Positions 10,024-21,700 of a DNA stretch of 64,000 nucleotides are shown piece by piece (the first letter of the stretch is position 1; every line of letters starts with the position of its first letter). A program made the position numbers and the translations under genes. The notes under the pieces were generated by a model. The model saw nothing but the letters and a program-made list of their open reading frames with translations, was not told the origin of the DNA and searched no databases. This DNA comes from Anopheles merus (Eukaryota > Arthropoda > Insecta > Diptera > Culicidae), in assembly GCF_017562075.2 (NCBI RefSeq), contig NC_054082.1, positions 29,208,231-29,272,230 on the forward strand, in the 5' to 3' direction.

Positions 10024-11998
10024 CTGTAAAAAAAAAAACAAACAAAAATTATGACGAAATAAGGTAGATAGAAGGCTCAATGGGGATAGGATAGTATTAT
10101 AAAGCATTAAATTAGAATATTTTTACTTTTATTTAAATTTTGGCTCTGTTTAAATGTACCAACTTTATGCGAACCTGTCGACTGAAACATGTCAGTACAC
10201 TAATATACCAAACACTTTGAATTATGCCATTCGATAGTTCAAGTGTCCGAGCAAATCAGCCCAAAAGTATGCGAATTGCGCGACCCACCAATCGGACAGT
10301 GGGGCCCGTCACGATTCTAGTTAGCTTTTTATATGGAGTTTGACAGTTGGAGGCTGAAGTCTGGAGCCAACACTCCATACAAAACCACACACAAAAATTG
10401 CCTGCGATTTCAGTCTCAAAGAATTAGAATTATATTCGAGTACCTGCTCGAAAAAATGACAAAACAGGGCCGTGTTTCCATTTATCCCAAGGTGCATTAA
10501 AGAGATCAGGTGGTGGAACCTAGAAGCAAAGTGTATGTATTCATGTTTTTTATAACCAAATTTGAACGTTACTTTTTGACAGGACGGGTGAAAACTTTTG
10601 CTCAGACAGGATTTCTAGTAGCTTCACGAATACACAAAATACTCTTAAAATCTTCATCCAGAAGCAGAAGCGATACAAATCAACCTTTTAAATACATACA
10701 CCTTGGGATAAACCCAACTAGGCCAGCCTACGAACTCAAAACGGAAAGGGCCTCAGTGGTTGTCAAATGCGGTCAAACAAGCCCCAAACTTATACTTAGG
10801 TTATAAAAAGGATTTTTATAAATTAAAATATGAATTCAAGAGTTTCCCAAGGGATTTGGTTGATTCCCAAGTACATAAACCCTTGAACGATAAACATGAT
10901 TGTCAATCAAATTTAACTCTTGTAGTATGAATTATTACCAACTCCCACTTATTCAACAATCTTTTGCGTGCAATTGTCGTACGTGAAAAATGCTGAGAGT
11001 GATTTATTTGATGGGAAATTATAATAATCCATATTGGAATACAAATAATTTTCCTTTGCTGGACAAGTCAACACACTTCAGCATACTTTTAAAGGAGTTT
11101 TAAATGTTGTTAAACGCATACAAATAAAATTTCCTTGTCGCCATGACACTGTCACCGCTCGAAATATTTAAAACGACTAAAGAGCCGCCACGGACTCTGC
11201 CGACTATTGCTTTAGTATAAAATGCTGTCTGGTAGGGTATGGTTTTCATGTAAAAAAAGAATATAAAATGTAATAACATAAGCCGCTTGTAAAACTCTGA
11301 TGAAATAACATGTTACACTCAAACATGTTACACTCAAACAACCAAAAACTATTTCCGATAGCTAGCGGTGCAATGTACAATGTTTAATCGCTCTCCCATT
11401 GGCTAGTTTCTATTTCCTTTGTTAGTACGAATGCTACTGTAACAAAGCTAAATTTCTCCATGGCACCAGCAAATCTGTACCCAGAAATAACACTAAACAT
11501 TGTTGAGCACTCTACTACTGGGTCGAATTAATTGCGTTCGGCGTACAGTGCCGTGCTGTACTGGCTAATGGCTCATGCACAATTTCATTGCACCATCCAC
11601 CGGAATGTGGTTACCGGGGCCAGTTTCTGAGCTCCCCAGCAACACTGCGGTAACAGTCGAAAGCGTGCGAAAGCCCGTGCTAAAACACCTACCGTTGGCG
11701 TGCAGTGCGTGGCCCAGCTCGCCGCCCGTCAGCATACCTCGCCGCTTGAGATTATCCTCCAGGTAGTTGAGCCGGCCGGCGAACGAGTCCGGCTTGACGA
11801 GCCCCTCGTACAGGTCCATGTCGTCGTGGTTTTTGAAGAGATTGTGCCTCGCTATCACGTCCTCCATGCCGGCTTTGTGTAGCTCCGGTATTAGCCGCAG
11901 CCAGATCGAGAGCTGATGCGCTCGGAAGTGGTTCTTCATCCGCGGTTTCATACCTGCAAGCGGGCCAGGAACGGGAACAGAGATGATGGTTGAAGATT

Positions 11999-12077
<79 letters not shown>

Positions 12078-15000
12078 CGGTCGACAAAGGGAATGGGAAT
12101 GGAAATAGGTGCGGTGCGCATTACCAATTTCCAGATATTTCTGATGCACCGGATCGTACTCCTCCCAGTTGATGCTGCGGAAGCGATTCCGTTCGCGGGA
12201 TGCGGCCAGAATTGAGTCCTGCCGGTGATGCTCGTTCGGGTTGCTGGGTGGAGTTTGGAATTGGAGAGGAAAAATAGATTTAATCATGTTAATTGAGCTA
12301 ATTTCTGGCGGAAGTGAATGGGGGAGGAGCTTTCGGGTTGAAATAAAACCGTGGATGTGATTGTGCAGGCGGTAATACACGGTGGACGTGTGTGGCAGAT
12401 GGAAGAGCTGGGTGGAAGAAACGTTTGCATTGGAGTGTTTGCCGCATTTCTATGAACTCGCGCTTTCTTTAAGGTGAAACTAAAAAGTGGTGAACAAAAT
12501 GAATAAGTGGTGGAATTTCAATTGGTGAAATTAAATTGAGCAAATTCAATTTTCGGTGCTGATCTTCAGGTCGTTGAAATCGATTACACTAATGACTCTG
12601 TTGATCGTTTGTGCCACATTCTCGGTAAAACATTCATTGAAGAACATCGGATAGCTACGATACACACTGCACATAATCATTACACTTGGGATAACTGTCA
12701 AATCAAAACCAATGGAAATTATAAACTAATCATTTTTGAGTGAATTTTCAAGCACTCATAATTCATTTCATGGTTCATTTTATGGTTTATGTTACAGGGT
12801 TTTCCAGGAGTTCCCATAGCTGTGAGATATTCTATTGATTTTTCCTTACGAGAAATGAACTTAATGTATTGGGAATTGGACTCTACAGCGTCCTTGTTTG
12901 ATAAATCCAGTAAGAATTTTAAGGAGCCTGTATAAAAAGGGTGTCGTAGAGCCCAATTTCAAACATTGGAAGTACACTTCCAATAGGAAAGAGTCAAGGA
13001 AGTGTCCCACAACTAAGAGAACCCTTGGAAAACCCTGTAATGAGCTATGGTTAATAAACATCAGAGTAGGCTTTTCAGTTCACTTATAGAATTACGCAAG
13101 AAAAGAAGACTTGGAGTTTTTCATCTTTTGAGATTTAATTCTTCCCCGTACTTACCCAGTTCGGGCAAAGTTAGCCCAGTACACCATGAGCGCCTCGGAC
13201 AGGGCCACCTCCGACTTGGTGTAGTTGCGCGGGAAGTGGTTAAACCCGTCGACCAGCGGCGCCCCGAACACGTACGGCAGGTCCTCGCCGTGCACCGTCC
13301 CCATGCGCTGCGGGTAGTCCCCGTCCTTCGTCTGGTAGTCGAACACGTAGAAGAAACACTTCGGCCCGGACGGTTCCTGTCCGGGCAGCGGCGGTGGCGG
13401 GGCCAACATGTCCCCGGTGTGCACGAGCGGTGCCACGAACTGGGCGTCGGACAGGGCGGAAACCGCCGCGTCGCGCATATTGATCGGATGCTGCACCGTC
13501 CGCTCCCAGTCCGTATACTCGTTCACCACCGTGTAGAAGATCTCGCTCAGATGGTACGTGTACGCGTTCCGCACGTACGTGCGCAGGATCTTGTCGCGCC
13601 GTTCGCCCTCGAACCCGCTCTGGATGTCGGCCGCACTGAAGCGCCACAGCGCCTCACCCGTCACCACGCCGAACAGCAGATCGTACCGGCCGGCCGCACC
13701 CTGCGACCGTTTGGACGTGCCGCGCACCGGCAGCTCGTCAATGTCCTGGTTGGAGCGGCCCGGCCGTATCACGACCCCGTCCACCGACGGGCCGAACGCG
13801 CTCAGGAAGCTGGGCGGCTGAATGTCGGCCCCGAACAGCTCCTCCAGCGGCACGTCCCGCAGACAGTCGACGATCTGCTCGTGGTTTTTGATCAGATCCT
13901 CCGGGATGGAGCAGTTCACCTCCTTCGCGAGCTTGAGCGCGTACACGACCGGATCCTCGACCAGGGCCCAGGACGAGTAGGCCGACCCGGACAGCAGGAT
14001 CGCCCGATGGAACAGCCCCGGCACCATGGTGGGCGACGTCATCAGGAAGTTGATGCAGGCGGCACCGCTCCCGTGCCCGGCCAGCGTCACCGTGGCCGGG
14101 TCGCCCCCGAACTTGGCGATGTTCTGCTGCACCCAGTGCAGGGCGGCCATCTGGTCCATCAGGCCGTAGTTGGCGACGCGGGCCCGCAACTGTGGGCTGG
14201 GATTGGCATTTAGAAAACCTGCCGCAAACCGGGGAGGGAACGAATGGAAATCAGAGTGCGTTAGTGACGGGGGCAGTCTTCTGCGGGCAGCGAAAGCGGT
14301 CACTACTTTGAACCACCCAAAATTTTGCCATTTCATCGGGTTTTCAGCACTTTGCACTGAGCGCCAAAGCAATCCATTAATAAATTCATGCCAGCGGCTG
14401 ATTCGCTGATAAGGATCGGAAAAGGGAGGGAAAAAACGGGCGCCGAAAGTCAACCCTCGAAATCGAAGCCAAAGTCGTGATGAATAATAAATGAATAATC
14501 GATTAACCTAATGAAAGCTTCGGCCGGCGATGGTTTTCAACACACTGTGCATACACCCGAATGGCCGAAGGGCACAGCCGGATCTATTCCGTTTGATGTC
14601 TATCAATAGAAGGATGCTTGTAACGTCATTCCAATGATCGAAAAATGGATTGTAGTGTATCATTTAATGTAGGGTGCCTTTCCACTGCGAACGCATCGTC
14701 ATCATCATCATCATCTTCTTCTTTAGCATCCGGTGTATCGCCGAGGGGGGGAAGAGAATAAGTCTTTTAGCCTGAGTGGCTGAGAGATACAAAACTTTGC
14801 CCAAGGATATTCATCATCCTATGCATGATTGATGAATGAATGGCGGCAACATTGCTTCTTTGTCGGGCTGGAGCTTTTAAGGTTTGCAGGGGCAAATATT
14901 AGTGGTTCGAGTTTGCTTCGCTCCAGCCTTAAGAAAGCCTCCAGCCTTGTGGCTATTTTTAAATACCTGGAAAGCATGGGAAGTGGGGGAGAACTTACCC

Positions 15001-15193
15001 AATATACCTAACCGATAGTTTAACGTAACTACGACTAAATCACTGTAACTGGCTAGCACGGTGCCATCGTACGGGTTGCCGCTGTTCCACTCGAACGATT
15101 CTCCGTGTAAAAATACTATAACAGGCAGTTTCTTGTCACTTTGAGTGGCTGCATTCGAGAGAGAGAAAGAGACAGAGCAAGAGAGAGAGAGAA

Positions 15194-15241
<48 letters not shown>

Positions 15242-15722
15242 TGAATGAAGACGAACAACAGTGTCATTTGGGTTGCCATTTGGAAGGACAAACGGGTGGT
15301 AGGGTGCTGAGCCTTGCATCCGTTACTCACCATGAACTGGAGCGAATACATTCAAATACAAACAGTCCTCCGATTGGTTCTGTAAAAAAGGTAGCAAACG
15401 TTTCAAGTACTCCAGTCGTCCTTTTGGCATCTTATCTAAAGCTGCTGTTTCGTTATTTACATTCGGCAGTCGCTGGGGACAGACCGGACTAAACTTATCC
15501 GCTATCCGTATGCCGTCCCAGGGCGACGGCGTACGCGTTGGACTAAATCTGCAAAAAAACAACGAGAACATGAAAGAAAGAAGTTGAAAGCGGTTCAGAC
15601 TAGTGTTGGGAATTTCGTTAAAAAAAAGGAACGGAACGGAACTAGTTCATTTTTCAAAAAGAACGGAACGTGAACCTGGGGTGCAAAAGTACCGACCCAC
15701 AGCTTAGAAGCCAAACTGTCAT

Positions 15723-15766
<44 letters not shown>

Positions 15767-18700
15767 ATAAAGCATGCATTTATTATCTAGTATTTTTTTT
15801 AACTTATCAGATGCGACGACCATTTTCGGCGAAAGCCTTCCTGTACCACTAATAAGCTTGGCTATCAGTAACTTAAATGCCCATAGCAGGATAATCATCC
15901 CAGTGTATGGGGGCACGATCCATTCGAGGCTTTTACCCATGCCGATGTTATTGAGTGGTACGAGTTGACGATTGTATCACGAGATTGACTAATTATTTTA
16001 ATTTCACTAACTATTTAAAACAAATAGTTTTTTTTTCACATAAATCGTTTACAACATCACGGCACTCAAACGGTTGTCGAATGGAACAGAATGCTTCGAA
16101 TCGAATGGCTAAATATTGGAATCATGCCGAGTGCCAAGATCAAGTGGATATCGTGGCATAAAACATAAATACATCTTTTCCAACCCGTTCTGCCATATGA
16201 GTACAGATTTAAATTTAATAAATATTATTTGTCTAGTTAAGATAAGCTAAATTATAACAAAAAGTATAATAGATGTTACAAATTGCACCATAATACCAAA
16301 TGCAACACCATTTTTGGTTTCGCTTATCACGATTTTTATAAACGATACGCGACGAAGTGCTATGAATATTCCTGTAAGCATTGGAGAGTGCACAGGCAAC
16401 ACATACTGTGTGCGAGAAAGAGTGAACAGTTATCTTGCATGCAGCAAGCAACAGCCGGACAAAGCCGGTTTTTTCAAAGAACGGAACGCACGAACGATAG
16501 CACCTTGCTAACAATATTGAAACGGCAAAGACCGGAACGGAGTGAACGGAAAGAACGAATTGAACGGAACGGAATGAACGGAAAGAACGAAATGAGCGGA
16601 ACGGAACGGAATGAACGGAATGAACGGAACGGAACGGAATGAACGGAAAGAACGGAAAGAACGGAATGAACGGAACGGAACGATTTTGTATAAAGGATCG
16701 GAACGGAACGGCCTACATAAAGAACGGAACTTTTTTACTAGGTTCGGACCGGAACGGCCAACACTAGTTCAGACTCGATGGTACGGATGGATATTTGGAT
16801 GGTGATTTGAAACAAGCAAGACGTTGTTCGCCACTGTGACGAAAGTTTCCTTTACTCTATTTAGCCTCTCCCTCTGCGCTGTGCCTCAAAGCTTTGCCCG
16901 TTTTTTTTTTTTTTTTTTTTTTTGAGGTCCATTATAATCGAAATACCCTTCGGGGAATGTGGTCGTTCGAGATGCTCCCGGTTATCACCGGCACCGAATG
17001 TATACACATGCTGAAATCACATTCGAACCCCAAAACGAAAACCCCCGAAATAGTAGTTTTGATTGGTTTGAAATTTGTTTTCGAACGAGTTCGTAACGAG
17101 AATGGGAATGTTTTTTCGGAGCTGTCACAATGGGGATGTGTGCTGGGAAAAACTGTCAAACCGCAGAAGAGTAGCATTATTGGAGGCTTTGCGGTGCTGC
17201 AGTCAAGAGGTTTGTCTGTTGTTTGGAAGGGTAGGGATGATGTGGGACATTAAAAACTACTGCCACCAGTGTTTTTGCTGCGCTGGAGAACGACGGGGCT
17301 ATTGTGTGAAGTTGGTGGTGAAAATTGGCAATCGATTTTGGGTTGATAATATTATAATCTCTATGATGACCACGTTGCGGTGTAAGAAGGGTGTTTTTTG
17401 GTGAAATTAAGTATGTCGTAAACAGTTTATAGGGGTTTTAGTATGAGCGAGAGGAGTAAAGAGCGTATTTAATGATGTGATTTGGGCAATGAAGCAAATG
17501 CTAGCTTTTAGTATTTGATTTTCATTTGAATGGCAATAGAAGAAAGGCAAAGGAACAAATGGATGTAAAGTGAAAATGGAGATGCAAACAAAACTGAGTG
17601 GAAATTTTAAACATACCAGGTACAGTTTGTGGGATGGAAAAAAACAACAAATAATTATGCAAATGAAACAGTGGACGTAGTTTGAGTTCAATAAAGTTGA
17701 ATCGCTAAAAATCGCATCTTTGACAATGTGTATGAATTTTTGTCTCCCGAGTTCCGAACAGGTGTTCGCACAATAATGTAATAGAAAAAAATAATGCTTC
17801 AGATACAATACTGAAACCGTGCATGTACGCTTAAAATACATAAATCACATTAACATACTGATGCCGTGATTCTGCGCAATTTAATATGATGCAATCAACA
17901 GATCCCTTTCATGCATTGCTGATGCAACTTAATTTCTATTCATAACACCACTGTTATTTCAGGGAAAGATAAATCCTTTTTTTTACAATGTGTCATAAAT
18001 TAATTGTTCTTTGATGTTTTCGCTTTGCATTAACGTAGAACGATAAACATCGATTGAATAGTGCAATCGCTAATGCGAACGTGAGATGCTTTGTGTTGAT
18101 ATCAATCGGTAAAAAATAATTGAAGTATTTTTAATTGAATTATCCTACCATGAATGATTTTGCCAGCTAAGTGAGCTAAAATAGCAAAATATCGATCTGC
18201 AATACAGGGCACAAAAATATTACCACTGGTACCTATTAAATTTCTGTTTCATCACACTTGCCAACTAGCGACCATGTCGGATAATTGGCAGAGGAACTAA
18301 AGAGAAGCAATGCAAATAAATTCCACTTGGTCGCTTTGCATAGAAACAAATCAATATAGCCCCAGCATGTCGCAGATCTGTTTTCCCACCGTTTCTTCCC
18401 ATCCTTCTTGCATCGCTTGCATCACGCTGTGTTTCGCGTATTATTAGCGCCGACATAATGGTGAGTAATTTGGTTTGGCAAGTTCGTTTTATATTTTGGT
18501 GCATCCTCTACCCCATTTCAATCAACTTCAAGATATCATCTCGCCCTCCGTCTCTCTCTCTCTCAGTGTGACCAGTTTCGGACAGTAGTGGAGTGGATAG
18601 TTCCAAAGCAGAGCACAAAATGAATGGAATTTCAATTGACATACATTTCAATGCGTTTTTATTTTGTTCCGCACTATCAAGCGCACGAGCGCGAGATGAA

Positions 18701-21700
18701 AGCAACCATAGCAACGCGAATGGTATGTATTTTTTTTTTAATTTCATTTTTGGCGATTGTGCGATTGTTGCAACATTGCCCTCGTGCAAACTGCCACACT
18801 GACACACACACACACACGCAGACACATACACACAAAAACCAAACCGATGCTCGGTCAGATTGATTTGTGCACGATGTCTGGCAACAATGACAACGTTACC
18901 GGGTGTGATTATGAAACGAATATTTTTACGCACAGCAGAATGAGCTCACGTCAAGCATTGTCAAGCAATCAACCATCTGCTGCATCATGCTGATGCTGGT
19001 TGTTGCTGGTTTGCGGATACAACTGCAGTCAAATTGATGGAGTGTTATGGAGGTTTATGAAGCTTTGTCACTGGCTTTATGGTTTTTTGGCTTTAGCGCG
19101 AAGGAGGAGCAGGGGGGCTGGGGTGTAAAATTAAGCAAAAAAAAAAAAAAAATGCTTCGCCACCAAGCATATTACCAAAGCTATAAAGGACGGATGATGA
19201 GGGAATGTATTTTTTGTTCCACTGTATGTATATGTTATGCCGGTATTAATTTAAGCAAAATGCATAACAGCCACAGTGACGCACGGAATTGATGGTACAG
19301 CTGCATCGGATGACTTTGCATTCGATGTGCTCGTTCAATTTGTACACGATTCGTTATGCTTTGCAGTCATTTGATATTTGTTTGACCGGTGAATTCTGTG
19401 GCATCCTCAAATGTTTTTTTTATTTATTAAGACAAATGTACCATACTTACATATTACTTAAAAGCTTTCATAAGCTACGAGCAGCACTGAACATGACAAA
19501 TTGAAGGTATGAAAAATAGACAGAGTTGGATGTAAATTCTGTAAACCCGTGCTATTGAGCTTCTTTTGGACCAAAACGATTTTTTTAATTAATATGTAAT
19601 GTATAATAACTGATTAAATGAAAGTTAAGTGTACAGTTTTTACATTTTTATTTACAAAATCGTTTATTATAAATTATAACATCTGGTAAGGTACTTCGAC
19701 CATGACATTTTTTAGGATCATAGCTCAAAAGTATAACATTTTGTACCTATGATCTTATACTTCGGTCAGTAATTATACATTTTGGTTAGGAATATAGCTA
19801 AAATGCATAAGTTACAATATCAATATCTATGATATAAACATAAACAGACCTAGTTTATGTTTATGTAAAGAACTATAAATAAATGAATAAAATAATAAAT
19901 AAATAATTTAAAAATTAAAAAATGAATAAATATATAAATAAATAAATTAATTAATAAATAAATTCATAGCTAAATGATCAAATAGATAAAAAAATAAATA
20001 AATAAATACATAAATCAATCCATAAATGACAATAGTGTCTCGAATATATCTTTCTCAATAAAGACTAGGCAAACCTTCAATGCTACTCAAAAACTCTCAA
20101 TGAATTTAGCCACTGCATGTAGTTTTATTAGCACAAAAACATTTTCAATTCGATTGAAATATTAGCTGAATGAGCTGTGTTCATTTGAGTATAAAAATAA
20201 AATAAAGCAAATTAAGCAAAAGAAATAGCCACTAATCATCCTAGACCCGTCACTAACGAAACAACACTCCAGCGCGTGTGTATGCGTCCCCAATGTGTTG
20301 TTTTTCGGTCGGTTTGACGTTTGACCGCAATGACCATTCCAGCGGAGTGGTTTTAGATCAGCGTAGGCCGCAGCCAAAGCTCTTGGGTGGCAAATAATTA
20401 TTTTTATACGGTTATTACCATTATGATAATACCCCTCGTGCAAGCATCGAACGTCGCGTGTACGGGCAGAGGTTGGCCACTGTGTCCATGTTTTTCCCAT
20501 GTCCCGCCGGGTAGCGCGAGCGCGCGCGCACCGGTGTCTGTGGTTAGGTGGTTTCGAACAGGGTGGCGCTGGATTTAGCTGCATTGCCGTGTACGACCGG
20601 AACACGGGACACATCATTAGTGTGTGCTCTCGGCCACTAGACACAGTGTGGGAGGAAAGGCCAGACAGGGCGTGTGAGCAGAAGATCATCAGAGCATCTG
20701 CTGACCGGGGCAAATCTGAACCGAAGCAACCGTGTCGTGTCTCTGACTATGTGCGTGTGTGTGTATGTCAACTGAGTGGATGTTATTTGCGAAATGACGA
20801 TGTTGTTGTGGCCAAGGTTTTCCCATTTTTGCTCCCTGGCCCTACCCACCACCACACAAAAAGTGTCGATGTCGACCGGTAAAGTCACTTTTTATATCCA
20901 TCATCAAAAACCAATCCCATCCCCTCTCCCCCCCCCCCCTGCCCCCGCTGCGGCTTGATGTAATTTAGATGTGTCCACGGGCACTTCAATGGAAAGATCC
21001 GGCGGTGCGGTAAGTGTTTTGTGACAGAACGACACCGACTGGCGGCAACACAGCGGCGACGGAAAACAAGCAAGAAGAAGGGGAAAGCAAACAACGACCA
21101 GCACCATCCACCCCACCACCCGATGGCGCATCAAAGAGCAAAAATTAGCGCAACAACACGTGGGCGCGCGAGGTCGCACCAGCCATCCCTACCGGAGGGC
21201 TTTCTTTCGCGGGCCCGGCGAGAAAGGTGAGCCTGTGTGCCGAGTGTGGCGAGAGATGTTGCCAGCATCATCCGTGTTATGGTTATGATTATGTGTGAGG
21301 CTTTTGGCACAAGAGGAGGATGCGGGCCTGGTGAAGAGGGAGAGGAAGAAAACGGAAACCTTACAGCCGGTCGTTGTCGGTGCGTTGTTTGCGCGGTAAG
21401 GTAACCGTCAGCCTGACCGACTTAACGCACCTTCTGGGAGTGTCGAATTGATAGATAAAAACATGGTAGAAAACACCACCCCAAGGAGCCGTGGGGTGGC
21501 CGGGGTGAATGCGCACACAGTTGGGTGTGGATTTTTATTCCTACTCCCCCCGCCCTTCCCCGCTCTCCGCCGGGTTTCCCCCATTCCCTTAAGCCTCCCA
21601 GGCTGTTGGTTCGGTTTTGCTTTAGTGCAAGCTTTATGTTGTTCTACCATTACACCCGTGCTGCCCCACCACCCGTCGTCGTCGTCGGATGCCTCGGTGC

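Larger units (their letters stand above)
15601..16766. mobile_element. Non-autonomous hAT-type element (1166 bp) with perfect 8-bp target duplication
   Basis: Both ends read TAGTGTTGG inward (15601-15609; reverse complement at 16758-16766), flanked by identical GTTCAGAC at 15593-15600 and 16767-16774. An 8-bp duplication and a TAGNGNTGG-like terminus are hallmarks of hAT elements. No transposase is visible. Internally it has short GGAACGGAAC arrays at the left end, a run of 41 G at 15725-15765, AT-rich unique sequence, and a long AACGGA/GGAAC-type array at about 16476-16757. It lies in intron 1, 52 nt from the exon 2 acceptor. Confidence 0.88.

Noticed and set aside
13047..14213. 388-codon ORF on the plus strand
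   Set aside because: Lies entirely antisense to neuroligin exon 4 and is rich in Arg, His and Val, as expected from the opposite frame of GC-ending codons. No domain recognised.
20162..20713. 183-codon minus-strand ORF in intron 1
   Set aside because: Low-complexity and unrelated to any family I know; no conserved-looking segment.
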